64,000 bases of DNA from Aphelocoma coerulescens. Its lineage: Eukaryota; Chordata; Aves; Passeriformes; Corvidae. The notes beneath the pieces are model-generated. The model saw nothing but the letters and a program-made list of their open reading frames with translations, had not been told where the DNA came from and ran no database searches. Shown here one piece after another: positions 25,562 to 39,094 of the stretch. The DNA lies in the NCBI RefSeq assembly GCF_041296385.1, contig NW_027183521.1, positions 278,740 to 342,739 on the forward strand, in the 5' to 3' direction. The position numbers were made by a program, and so were the translations under genes. Positions within the stretch are counted from its first letter, which is position 1; each line of letters opens with the position of its first letter.

Positions 25562-27754
25562 CCCAAACTGGCTTTCACTTCTAGAACCTTTTGCTATTGC
25601 GGGAGCAGCTGCTGGAGCTTTTCAACCGAGCTGCAAAAGTGAAAAGTGTGATGGCATGTCTATCTGAGAAGGAAGGTTCGGTGCCGCAGCCTGTTGTGCA
25701 CAATTTATATGCTGATAAGAGAAGGGGGTGCTTTTGGAACGTTTTCCTTCCTGACACTTCTGTCTCTGTGAGCTTTAGCTGCTTGGACTCAGGGATACCG
25801 AAGGTATGTGAAAGTGACTGGGATGCGAGAATCATGTTGCACAGGGAACAGGGAAGGTCAGCAAATGTTTCCTGTCCTGGCACATCTCTCAGTCTGAACT
25901 GCAGCTGCAGATGCTTCACTTCCGCCAAGGACTCTGCCACCTTGAGAGAAGGATGCGCTCTATGGAGTTGAGAAAGAAAGTGCGTCTCACTAGCTTCTTT
26001 CCTCTACTTCATAGACAGCAAAGGGGCTATGAAAGGCAGCACTGGCTTTTTGTTCTAGGACTTCTTCTTTACAAGCAGCTGCTGGATGTTTGGAAGGGGG
26101 TTTGGGATATGCAAAAATGAGAGGCTAAGATGGTAAGAGGGTAAGATGGAAGTCATCTGGCAAAAGCAGAGCTCACAAAAGGGCCAGCTGAGAAAGCTCT
26201 TGCTGCCTACAACTTCAACTGCACCCCTCAAAGCAGCAGCACACACGCTGCTCTCGGCACTTTCCTTCTCAGCTCTACGCACCATCCTAAGCCTTGCCTC
26301 TCCCACACTCAGGATCCAAAGACAACGGCACCAGGGACTGCTCACACACTAAAGGCACCAGGACAAAAGGCTCACCAGCTTGGCCTTTGCATTCCCGCTG
26401 ACAGCTCCACAGCTTGAACCCAGAGAACTGCCTGCTGCCAACAGCCTTTCCAATCACTCTGAGCACCTCATGACAAGGAGTGTGGGGAATGAATCTCCAG
26501 CAGCCTCCTGCCCCAGGCTGTCCCCCGGGAGCAGCCCTGCTCCAGGCCGTGACTGCCACCTGCACAGCCAAAGGACCCAGAGCCGGTGTTACACACCACG
26601 GCTGTGCCTGGCACAGAGACACCAGTGGCCACACAAGTGGCCATGGCACTGTCCACACACAGTCCCTGCTGCTGCTCCCCCAGCCGCTGGCACCAACTCC
26701 CAGCCACCCACTCCTAAAGCCACGGGGCCCACTGGGACACTGCGGGGGCTCATGGAAGCCAGCGGCCATTGTGACACAGCGGGGCTGCACAGAGCCCACG
26801 GTGCTTTGTGACCCGTGGCTCCCAGGAGAGCCTTTGTGATGCTGGGGAACTACAAGGAAGCCTGGCTCCTCTGTGACACCACCACAGAAGCTCAGGGGAG
26901 CCCTGGAGACCGTGCTGATGCTATTGAACCTGATGCAACCCTGCCTCCTCTGTGACACCACAGAACCTCTGGGAGCCCTGGAGACCGTGGTGATGCTATG
27001 GAACCTGATGCAACCCTGCCTCCACTGTGACACCACAGAAGCTCAGGGAGCCCTGGAGACTGTGGTGATGCTATGGAACCTGATGCAACCCTGCCTCCAC
27101 TGTGACACCACAGAACCTCTGGGAGCCCTGGAGACCGTGCTGATGCTATGGAACCTGATGCAACCCTGCCTCCACTGTGACACCACAGAAGCTCGGGGAG
27201 CTCTGCAGACCGTGGGGATGCTGGCGAAGCTGACGGAACCCTGGGCACCACAGTGACGCTATGGAACCTGGTGGAACCGAGGGGCCACAGTGACACTGTG
27301 GGGCCTTTTGGAAGCAACAGGACCCTGGTGGGAAGCCACGGGATGATTAATCCTGCACGAACCTGCTCCAGGTGGGCTCCTCTCTCCCGGCTTCCACAGG
27401 TGCTGCTAGGATCCCACTCCGGCACTGGCTTGGCACGGGCTCACGGCTTCCTTTGGCAATGGCTCTGCTCCAGGATGGCATGCTGCAGAGAATGCAGGTA
27501 GATTTTGTGCTCACTCCTGGCATGCAGCTGGACAATAAAGCCTGATCCAGCCCCCCCTCAGCATATGTCCGGCTCTGGCATTGGGGCGGGGCAACTTTGG
27601 GAGCAGCCCCAGCCCTGCTCCTGCTCCCGGCTGGGCACCCAGCTGCTGGGACACAGGTGTGTCCTGATGCCACCGTCTACTCCTTTGAGAAGGGGAGGAC
27701 AGAGTGCATCAGGGAGTTTGGTGTGGCTTACATGCGGCAAGGAGAAGGTGCAGC
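25562..27754 (+). repeat. Satellite unit 12 (4 copies, 2193 bp)
   Basis: Block at 26897-27196 with four copies. Private A at 25637 and 26752. From here through unit 23 all units carry the TTTTGG allele. Confidence 0.95.
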
Positions 27755-30022
27755 CCCAAACTGGCTTTCACTTCTAGAACCTTTTGCTATTGCGGGAGCA
27801 GCTGCTGGAGCTTTTCAACCGAGCTGCAAGAGTGAAAAGTGTGATGGCATGTCTATCTGAGAAGGAAGGTTCGGTGCCGCAGCCTGTTGTGCACAATTTA
27901 TATGCTGATAAGAGAAGGGGGTGCTTTTGGAACGTTTTCCTTCCTGACACTTCTGTCTCTGTGAGCTTTAGCTGCTTGGACTCAGGGATACCGAAGGTAT
28001 GTGAAAGTGACTGGGATGCGAGAATCATGTTGCACAGGGAACAGGGAAGGTCAGCAAATGTTTCCTGTCCTGGCACATCTCTCAGTCTGAACTGCAGCTG
28101 CAGATGCTTCACTTCCGCCAAGGACTCTGCCACCTTGAGAGAAGGATGCGCTCTATGGAGTTGAGAAAGAAAGTGCGTCTCACTAGCTTCTTTCCTCTAC
28201 TTCATAGACAGCAAAGGGGCTATGAAAGGCAGCACTGGCTTTTTGTTCTAGGACTTCTTCTTTACAAGCAGCTGCTGGATGTTTGGAAGGGGGTTTGGGA
28301 TATGCAAAAATGAGAGGCTAAGATGGTAAGAGGGTAAGATGGAAGTCATCTGGCAAAAGCAGAGCTCACAAAAGGGCCAGCTGAGAAAGCTCTTGCTGCC
28401 TACAACTTCAACTGCACCCCTCAAAGCAGCAGCACACACGCTGCTCTCGGCACTTTCCTTCTCAGCTCTACGCACCATCCTAAGCCTTGCCTCTCCCACA
28501 CTCAGGATCCAAAGACAACGGCACCAGGGACTGCTCACACACTAAAGGCACCAGGACAAAAGGCTCACCAGCTTGGCCTTTGCATTCCCGCTGACAGCTC
28601 CACAGCTTGAACCCAGAGAACTGCCTGCTGCCAACAGCCTTTCCAATCACTCTGAGCACCTCATGACAAGGAGTGTGGGGAATGAATCTCCAGCAGCCTC
28701 CTGCCCCAGGCTGTCCCCCGGGAGCAGCCCTGCTCCAGGCCGTGACTGCCACCTGCACAGCCAAAGGACCCAGAGCCGGTGTTACACACCACGGCTGTGC
28801 CTGGCACAGAGACACCAGTGGCCACACAAGTGGCCATGGCACTGTCCACACACAGTCCCTGCTGCTGCTCCCCCAGCCGCTGGCACCAACTCCCAGCCAC
28901 CCACTCCTAAAGCCACGGGGCCCACTGGGACACTGCGGGGGCTCGTGGAAGCCAGCGGCCATTGTGACACAGCAATGCTGCACAGAGCCCACGGTGCTTT
29001 GTGACCCGTGGCTCCCAGGAGAGCCTTTGTGATCCTGGGGAACTACAAGGAAGCCTGGCTCCTCTGTGACACCACCACAGAAGCTCAGGGGAGCCCTGGA
29101 GACCGTGCTGATGCTATTGAACCTGATGCAACCCTGCCTCCTCTGTGACACCACAGAAGCTCTTGGAGCCCTGGAGACCGTGCTGATGCTATGGAACCTG
29201 ATGCAACCCTGCCTCCTCTGTGACACCACAGAACCTCTGGGAGCCCTGGAGACCGTGCTGATGCTATGGAACCTGATGCAACCCTGCCTCCACTGTGACA
29301 CCACAGAAGCTCAGGGAGCCCTGGAGACTGTGGTGATGCTATGGAACCTGATGCAACCCTGCCTCCACTGTGACACCACAGAACCTCTGGGAGCCCTGGA
29401 GACCGTGCTGATGCTATGGAACCTGATGCAACCCTGCCTCCACTGTGACACCACAGAAGCTCAGGGAGCTCTGCAGACCGTGGGGATGCTGGCGAAGCTG
29501 ACGGAACCCTGGGCACCACAGTGACGCTATGGAACCTGGTGGAACCGAGGGGCCACAGTGACACTGTGGGGCCTTTTGGAAGCAACAGGACCCTGGTGGG
29601 AAGCCACGGGATGATTAATCCTGCACGAACCTGCTCCAGGTGGGCTCCTCTCTCCCGGCTTCCACAGGTGCTGCTAGGATCCCACTCCGGCACTGGCTTG
29701 GCACGGGCTCACGGCTTCCTTTGGCAATGGCTCTGCTCCAGGATGGCATGCTGCAGAGAATGCAGGTAGATTTTGTGCTCACTCCTGGCATGCAGCTGGA
29801 CAATAAAGCCTGATCCAGCCCCCCCTCAGCATATGTCCGGCTCTGGCATTGGGGCGGGGCAACTTTGGGAGCAGCCCCAGCCCTGCTCCTGCTCCCGGCT
29901 GGGCACCCAGCTGCTGGGACACAGGTGTGTCCTGATGCCACCGTCTACTCCTTTGAGAAGGGGAGGACAGAGTGCATCAGGGAGTTTGGTGTGGCTTACA
30001 TGCGGCAAGGAGAAGGTGCAGC
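27755..30022 (+). repeat. Satellite unit 13 (5 copies)
   Basis: Block at 29090-29464. Private triple change at 28974-28976. It carries GTGATCCTGG (C at 29034), shared only with units 14 and 23. Confidence 0.95.
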
Positions 30023-32290
30023 CCCAAACTGGCTTTCACTTCTAGAACCTTTTGCTATTGCGGGAGCAGCTGCTGGAGCTTTTCAACCGAGCTGCAAGAG
30101 TGAAAAGTGTGATGGCATGTCTATCTGAGAAGGAAGGTTCGGTGCCGCAGCCTGTTGTGCACAATTTATATGCTGATAAGAGAAGGGGGTGCTTTTGGAA
30201 CGTTTTCCTTCCTGACACTTCTGTCTCTGTGAGCTTTAGCTGCTTGGACTCAGGGATACCGAAGGTATGTGAAAGTGACTGGGATGCGAGAATCATGTTG
30301 CACAGGGAACAGGGAAGGTCAGCAAATGTTTCCTGTCCTGGCACATCTCTCAGTCTGAACTGCAGCTGCAGATGCTTCACTTCCGCCAAGGACTCTGCCA
30401 CCTTGAGAGAAGGATGCGCTCTATGGAGTTGAGAAAGAAAGTGCGTCTCACTAGCTTCTTTCCTCTACTTCATAGACAGCAAAGGGGCTATGAAAGGCAG
30501 CACTGGCTTTTTGTTCTAGGACTTCTTCTTTACAAGCAGCTGCTGGATGTTTGGAAGGGGGTTTGGGATATGCAAAAATGAGAGGCTAAGATGGTAAGAG
30601 GGTAAGATGGAAGTCATCTGGCAAAAGCAGAGCTCACAAAAGGGCCAGCTGAGAAAGCTCTTGCTGCCTACAACTTCAACTGCACCCCTCAAAGCAGCAG
30701 CACACACGCTGCTCTCGGCACTTTCCTTCTCAGCTCTACGCACCATCCTAAGCCTTGCCTCTCCCACACTCAGGATCCAAAGACAACGGCACCAGGGACT
30801 GCTCACACACTAAAGGCACCAGGACAAAAGGCTCACCAGCTTGGCCTTTGCATTCCCGCTGACAGCTCCACAGCTTGAACCCAGAGAACTGCCTGCTGCC
30901 AACAGCCTTTCCAATCACTCTGAGCACCTCATGACAAGGAGTGTGGGGAATGAATCTCCAGCAGCCTCCTGCCCCAGGCTGTCCCCCGGGAGCAGCCCTG
31001 CTCCAGGCCGTGACTGCCACCTGCACAGCCAAAGGACCCAGAGCCGGTGTTACACACCACGGCTGTGCCTGACACAGAGACACCAGTGGCCACACAAGTG
31101 GCCATGGCACTGTCCACACACAGTCCCTGCTGCTGCTCCCCCAGCCGCTGGCACCAACTCCCAGCCACCCACTCCTAAAGCCACGGGGCCCACTGGGACA
31201 CTGCGGGGGCTCGTGGAAGCCAGCGGCCATTGTGACACAGCGGGGCTGCACAGAGCCCACGGTGCTTTGTGACCCGTGGCTCCCAGGAGAGCCTTTGTGA
31301 TCCTGGGGAACTACAAGGAAGCCTGGCTCCTCTGTGACACCACCACAGAAGCTCAGGGGAGCCCTGGAGACCGTGCTGATGCTATTGAACCTGATGCAAC
31401 CCTGCCTCCTCTGTGACACCACAGAAGCTCTTGGAGCCCTGGAGACCGTGGTGATGCTATGGAACCTGAGGCAACCCTGCCTCCTCTGTGACACCACAGA
31501 ACCTCTGGGAGCCCTGGAGACCGTGCTGATGCTATGGAACCTGATGCAACCCTGCCTCCACTGTGACACCACAGAAGCTCAGGGAGCCCTGGAGACTGTG
31601 GTGATGCTATGGAACCTGATGCAACCCTGCCTCCACTGTGACACCACAGAACCTCTGGGAGCCCTGGAGACTGTGCTGATGCTATGGAACCTGATGCAAC
31701 CCTGCCTCCACTGTGACACCACAGAAGCTCGGGGAGCTCTGCAGACCGTGGGGATGCTGGCGAAGCTGACGGAACCCTGGGCACCACAGTGACGCTATGG
31801 AACCTGGTGGAACCGAGGGGCCACAGTGACACTGTGGGGCCTTTTGGAAGCAACAGGACCCTGGTGGGAAGCCACGGGATGATTAATCCTGCACGAACCT
31901 GCTCCAGGTGGGCTCCTCTCTCCCGGCTTCCACAGGTGCTGCTAGGATCCCACTCCGGCACTGGCTTGGCACGGGCTCACGGCTTCCTTTGGCAATGGCT
32001 CTGCTCCAGGATGGCATGCTGCAGAGAATGCAGGTAGATTTTGTGCTCACTCCTGGCATGCAGCTGGACAATAAAGCCTGATCCAGCCCCCCCTCAGCAT
32101 ATGTCCGGCTCTGGCATTGGGGCGGGGCAACTTTGGGAGCAGCCCCAGCCCTGCTCCTGCTCCCGGCTGGGCACCCAGCTGCTGGGACACAGGTGTGTCC
32201 TGATGCCACCGTCTACTCCTTTGAGAAGGGGAGGACAGAGTGCATCAGGGAGTTTGGTGTGGCTTACATGCGGCAAGGAGAAGGTGCAGC
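30023..32290 (+). repeat. Satellite unit 14 (5 copies)
   Basis: Block at 31358-31732. Private A at 31072 and G at 31470. It shares GTGATCCTGG with units 13 and 23. Confidence 0.95.
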
Positions 32291-34558
32291 CCCAAACTGG
32301 CTTTCACTTCTAGAACCTTTTGCTATTGCGGGAGCAGCTGCTGGAGCTTTTCAACCGAGCTGCAAGAGTGAAAAGTGTGATGGCATGTCTATCTGAGAAG
32401 GAAGGTTCGGTGCCACAGCCTGTTGTGCACAATTTATATGCTGATAAGAGAAGGGGGTGCTTTTGGAACGTTTTCCTTCCTGACACTTCTGTCTCTGTGA
32501 GCTTTAGCTGCTTGGACTCAGGGATACCGAAGGTATGTGAAAGTGACTGGGATGCGAGAATCATGTTGCACAGGGAACAGGGAAGGTCAGCAAATGTTTC
32601 CTGTCCTGGCACATCTCTCAGTCTGAACTGCAGCTGCAGATGCTTCACTTCCGCCAAGGACTCTGCCACCTTGAGAGAAGGATGCGCTCTATGGAGTTGA
32701 GAAAGAAAGTGCGTCTCACTAGCTTCTTTCCTCTACTTCATAGACAGCAAAGGGGCTATGAAAGGCAGCACTGGCTTTTTGTTCTAGGACTTCTTCTTTA
32801 CAAGCAGCTGCTGGATGTTTGGAAGGGGGTTTGGGATATGCAAAAATGAGAGGCTAAGATGGTAAGAGGGTAAGATGGAAGTCATCTGGCAAAAGCAGAG
32901 CTCACAAAAGGGCCAGCTGAGAAAGCTCTTGCTGCCTACAACTTCAACTGCACCCCTCAAAGCAGCAGCACACACGCTGCTCTCGGCACTTTCCTTCTCA
33001 GCTCTACGCACCATCCTAAGCCTTGCCTCTCCCACACTCAGGATCCAAAGACAACGGCACCAGGGACTGCTCACACACTAAAGGCACCAGGACAAAAGGC
33101 TCACCAGCTTGGCCTTTGCATTCCCGCTGACAGCTCCACAGCTTGAACCCAGAGAACTGCCTGCTGCCAACAGCCTTTCCAATCACTCTGAGCACCTCAT
33201 GACAAGGAGTGTGGGGAATGAATCTCCAGCAGCCTCCTGCCCCAGGCTGTCCCCCGGGAGCAGCCCTGCTCCAGGCCGTGACTGCCACCTGCACAGCCAA
33301 AGGACCCAGAGCCGGTGTTACACACCACGGCTGTGCCTGGCACAGAGACACCAGTGGCCACACAAGTGGCCATGGCACTGTCCACACACAGTCCCTGCTG
33401 CTGCTCCCCCAGCCGCTGGCACCAACTCCCAGCCACCCACTCCTAAAGCCACGGGGCCCACTGGGACACTGCGGGGGCTCGTGGAAGCCAGCGGCCATTG
33501 TGACACAGCGGGGCTGCACAGAGCCCACGGTGCTTTGTGACCCGTGGCTCCCAGGAGAGCCTTTGTGATGCTGGGGAACTACAAGGAAGCCTGCCTCCTC
33601 TGTGACACCACCACAGAAGCTCAGGGGAGCCCTGGAGACTGTGCTGATGCTATTGAACCTGATGCAACCCTGCCTCCTCTGTGACACCACAGAAGCTCTT
33701 GGAGCCCTGGAGACCGTGGTGATGCTATGGAACCTGATGCAACCCTGCCTCCTCTGTGACACCACAGAACCTCTGGGAGCTCTGCAGACCGTGCTGATGC
33801 TATGGAACCTGATGCAACCCTGCCTCCACTGTGACACCACAGAAGCTCAGGGAGCCCTGGAGACTGTGGTGATGCTATGGAACCTGATGCAACCCTGCCT
33901 CCACTGTGACACCACAGAACCTCTGGGAGCCCTGGAGACCGTGCTGATGCTATGGAACCTGATGCAACCCTGCCTCCACTGTGACACCACAGAAGCTCGG
34001 GGAGCTCTGCAGACCGTGGGGATGCTGGCGAAGCTGACGGAACCCTGGGCACCACAGTGACGCTATGGAACCTGGTGGAACCGAGGGGCCACAGTGACAC
34101 TGTGGGGCCTTTTGGAAGCAACAGGACCCTGGTGGGAAGCCACGGGATGATTAATCCTGCACGAACCTGCTCCAGGTGGGCTCCTCTCTCCCGGCTTCCA
34201 CAGGTGCTGCTAGGATCCCACTCCGGCACTGGCTTGGCACGGGCTCACGGCTTCCTTTGGCAATGGCTCTGCTCCAGGATGGCATGCTGCAGAGAATGCA
34301 GGTAGATTTTGTGCTCACTCCTGGCATGCAGCTGGACAATAAAGCCTGATCCAGCCCCCCCTCAGCATATGTCCGGCTCTGGCATTGGGGCGGGGCAACT
34401 TTGGGAGCAGCCCCAGCCCTGCTCCTGCTCCCGGCTGGGCACCCAGCTGCTGGGACACAGGTGTGTCCTGATGCCACCGTCTACTCCTTTGAGAAGGGGA
34501 GGACAGAGTGCATCAGGGAGTTTGGTGTGGCTTACATGCGGCAAGGAGAAGGTGCAGC
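32291..34558 (+). repeat. Satellite unit 15 (B-type)
   Basis: Block at 33626-34000. B-type: T at 33781 and C at 33785 in the third copy (GAGCTCTGCAGACC). Private A at 32415. Confidence 0.95.
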
Positions 34559-36826
34559 CCCAAACTGGCTTTCACTTCTAGAACCTTTTGCTATTGCGGG
34601 AGCAGCTGCTGGAGCTTTTCAACCGAGCTGCAAGAGTGAAAAGTGTGATGGCATGTCTATCTGAGAAGGAAGGTTCGGTGCCGCAGCCTGTTGTGCACAA
34701 TTTATATGCTGATAAGAGAAGGGGGTGCTTTTGGAACGTTTTCCTTCCTGACACTTCTGTCTCTGTGAGCTTTAGCTGCTTGGACTCAGGGATACCGAAG
34801 GTATGTGAAAGTGACTGGGATGCGAGAATCATGTTGCACAGGGAACAGGGAAGGTCAGCAAATGTTTCCTGTCCTGGCACATCTCTCAGTCTGAACTGCA
34901 GCTGCAGATGCTTCACTTCCGCCAAGGACTCTGCCACCTTGAGAGAAGGATGCGCTCTATGGAGTTGAGAAAGAAAGTGCGTCTCACTAGCTTCTTTCCT
35001 CTACTTCATAGACAGCAAAGGGGCTATGAAAGGCAGCACTGGCTTTTTGTTCTAGGACTTCTTCTTTACAAGCAGCTGCTGGATGTTTGGAAGGGGGTTT
35101 GGGATATGCAAAAATGAGAGGCTAAGATGGTAAGAGGGTAAGATGGAAGTCATCTGGCAAAAGCAGAGCTCACAAAAGGGCCAGCTGAGAAAGCTCTTGC
35201 TGCCTACAACTTCAACTGCACCCCTCAAAGCAGCAGCACACACGCTGCTCTCGGCACTTTCCTTCTCAGCTCTACGCACCATCCTAAGCCTTGCCTCTCC
35301 CACACTCAGGATCCAAAGACAACGGCACCAGGGACTGCTCACACACTAAAGGCACCAGGACAAAAGGCTCACCAGCTTGGCCTTTGCATTCCCGCTGACA
35401 GCTCCACAGCTTGAACCCAGAGAACTGCCTGCTGCCAACAGCCTTTCCAATCACTCTGAGCACCTCATGACAAGGAGTGTGGGGAATGAATCTCCAGCAG
35501 CCTCCTGCCCCAGGCTGTCCCCCGGGAGCAGCCCTGCTCCAGGCCGTGACTGCCACCTGCACAGCCAAAGGACCCAGAGCCGGTGTTACACACCACGGCT
35601 GTGCCTGGCACAGAGACACCAGTGGCCACACAAGTGGCCATGGCACTGTCCACACACAGTCCCTGCTGCTGCTCCCCCAGCCGCTGGCACCAACTCCCAG
35701 CCACCCACTCCTAAAGCCACGGGGCCCACTGGGACACTGCGGGGGCTCGTGGAAGCCAGCGGCCATTGTGACACAGCGGGGCTGCACAGAGCCCACGGTG
35801 CTTTGTGACCCGTGGCTCCCAGGAGAGCCTTTGTGATGCTGGGGAACTACAAGGAAGCCTGCCTCCTCTGTGACACCACCACAGAAGCTCAGGGGAGCCC
35901 TGGAGACTGTGCTGATGCTATTGAACCTGATGCAACCCTGCCTCCTCTGTGACACCACAGAAGCTCTTGGAGCCCTGGAGACCGTGGTGATGCTATGGAA
36001 CCTGATGCAACCCTGCCTCCTCTGTGACACCACAGAACCTCTGGGAGCTCTGCAGACCGTGCTGATGCTATGGAACCTGATGCAACCCTGCCTCCACTGT
36101 GACACCACAGAAGCTCAGGGAGCCCTGGAGACTGTGGTGATGCTATGGAACCTGATGCAACCCTGCCTCCACTGTGACACCACAGAACCTCTGGGAGCCC
36201 TGGAGACCGTGCTGATGCTATGGAACCTGATGCAACCCTGCCTCCACTGTGACACCACAGAAGCTCGGGGAGCTCTGCAGACCGTGGGGATGCTGGCGAA
36301 GCTGACGGAACCCTGGGCACCACAGTGACGCTATGGAACCTGGTGGAACCGAGGGGCCACAGTGACACTGTGGGGCCTTTTGGAAGCAACAGGACCCTGG
36401 TGGGAAGCCACGGGATGATTAATCCTGCACGAACCTGCTCCAGGTGGGCTCCTCTCTCCCGGCTTCCACAGGTGCTGCTAGGATCCCACTCCGGCACTGG
36501 CTTGGCACGGGCTCACGGCTTCCTTTGGCAATGGCTCTGCTCCAGGATGGCATGCTGCAGAGAATGCAGGTAGATTTTGTGCTCACTCCTGGCATGCAGC
36601 TGGACAATAAAGCCTGATCCAGCCCCCCCTCAGCATATGTCCGGCTCTGGCATTGGGGCGGGGCAACTTTGGGAGCAGCCCCAGCCCTGCTCCTGCTCCC
36701 GGCTGGGCACCCAGCTGCTGGGACACAGGTGTGTCCTGATGCCACCGTCTACTCCTTTGAGAAGGGGAGGACAGAGTGCATCAGGGAGTTTGGTGTGGCT
36801 TACATGCGGCAAGGAGAAGGTGCAGC
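34559..36826 (+). repeat. Satellite unit 16 (B-type)
   Basis: Block at 35894-36268. B-type; as far as I can see identical to unit 15 except for that unit's private base, so probably a recent duplicate. Confidence 0.95.
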
Positions 36827-39094
36827 CCCAAACTGGCTTTCACTTCTAGAACCTTTTGCTATTGCGGGAGCAGCTGCTGGAGCTTTTCAACCGAGCTGCA
36901 AGAGTGAAAAGTGTGATGGCATGTCTATCTGAGAAGGAAGGTTCGGTGCCGCAGCCTGTTGTGCACAATTTATATGCTGATAAGAGAAGGGGGTGCTTTT
37001 GGAACGTTTTCCTTCCTGACACTTCTGTCTCTGTGAGCTTTAGCTGCTTGGACTCAGGGATACCGAAGGTATGTGAAAGTGACTGGGATGCGAGAATCAT
37101 GTTGCACAGGGAACAGGGAAGGTCAGCAAATGTTTCCTGTCCTGGCACATCTCTCAGTCTGAACTGCAGCTGCAGATGCTTCACTTCCGCCAAGGACTCT
37201 GCCACCTTGAGAGAAGGATGCGCTCTATGGAGTTGAGAAAGAAAGTGCGTCTCACTAGCTTCTTTCCTCTACTTCATAGACAGCAAAGGGGCTATGAAAG
37301 GCAGCACTGGCTTTTTGTTCTAGGACTTCTTCTTTACAAGCAGCTGCTGGATGTTTGGAAGGGGGTTTGGGATATGCAAAAATGAGAGGCTAAGATGGTA
37401 AGAGGGTAAGATGGAAGTCATCTGGCAAAAGCAGAGCTCACAAAAGGGCCAGCTGAGAAAGCTCTTGCTGCCTACAACTTCAACTGCACCCCTCAAAGCA
37501 GCAGCACACACGCTGCTCTCGGCACTTTCCTTCTCAGCTCTACGCACCATCCTAAGCCTTGCCTCTCCCACACTCAGGATCCAAAGACAACGGCACCAGG
37601 GACTGCTCACACACTAAAGGCACCAGGACAAAAGGCTCACCAGCTTGGCCTTTGCATTCCCGCTGACAGCTCCACAGCTTGAACCCAGAGAACTGCCTGC
37701 TGCCAACAGCCTTTCCAATCACTCTGAGCACCTCATGACAAGGAGTGTGGGGAATGAATCTCCAGCAGCCTCCTGCCCCAGGCTGTCCCCCGGGAGCAGC
37801 CCTGCTCCAGGCCGTGACTGCCACCTGCACAGCCAAAGGACCCAGAGCCGGTGTTACACACCACGGCTGTGCCTGGCACAGAGACACCAGTGGCCACACA
37901 AGTGGCCATGGCACTGTCCACACACAGTCCCTGCTGCTGCTCCCCCAGCCGCTGGCACCAACTCCCAGCCACCCACTCCTAAAGCCACGGGGCCCACTGG
38001 GACACTGCGGGGGCTCGTGGAAGCCAGCGGCCATTGTGACACAGCGGGGCTGCACAGAGCCCACGGTGCTTTGTGACCCGTGGCTCCCAGGAGAGCCTTT
38101 GTGATGCTGGGGAACTACAAGGAAGCCTGGCTCCTCTGTGACACCACCACAGAAGCTCAGGGGAGCCCTGGAGACCGTGCTGATGCTATTGAACCTGATG
38201 CAAGCCTGCCTCCTCTGTGACAACACAGAAGCTCTTGGAGCCCTGGAGACCGTGGTGATGCTATGGAACCTGATGCAACCCTGCCTCCTCTGTGACACCA
38301 CAGAACCTCTGGGAGCCCTGGAGACCGTGCTGATGCTATGGAACCTGATGCAACCCTGCCTCCACTGTGACACCACAGAAGCTCAGGGAGCCCTGGAGAC
38401 TGTGGTGATGCTATGGAACCTGATGCAACCCTGCCTCCACTGTGACACCACAGAACCTCTGGGAGCCCTGGAGACCGTGCTGATGCTATGGAACCTGATG
38501 CAACCCTGCCTCCACTGTGACACCACAGAAGCTCGGGGAGCTCTGCAGACCGTGGGGATGCTGGCGAAGCTGACGGAACCCTGGGCACCACAGTGACGCT
38601 ATGGAACCTGGTGGAACCGAGGGGCCACAGTGACACTGTGGGGCCTTTTGGAAGCAACAGGACCCTGGTGGGAAGCCACGGGATGATTAATCCTGCACGA
38701 ACCTGCTCCAGGTGGGCTCCTCTCTCCCGGCTTCCACAGGTGCTGCTAGGATCCCACTCCGGCACTGGCTTGGCACGGGCTCACGGCTTCCTTTGGCAAT
38801 GGCTCTGCTCCAGGATGGCATGCTGCAGAGAATGCAGGTAGATTTTGTGCTCACTCCTGGCATGCAGCTGGACAATAAAGCCTGATCCAGCCCCCCCTCA
38901 GCATATGTCCGGCTCTGGCATTGGGGCGGGGCAACTTTGGGAGCAGCCCCAGCCCTGCTCCTGCTCCCGGCTGGGCACCCAGCTGCTGGGACACAGGTGT
39001 GTCCTGATGCCACCGTCTACTCCTTTGAGAAGGGGAGGACAGAGTGCATCAGGGAGTTTGGTGTGGCTTACATGCGGCAAGGAGAAGGTGCAGC
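36827..39094 (+). repeat. Satellite unit 17 (A-type)
   Basis: Block at 38162-38536. A-type: G at 38204 and A at 38223 in the first copy. The same pair is found only in units 19 and 22. Confidence 0.95.
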
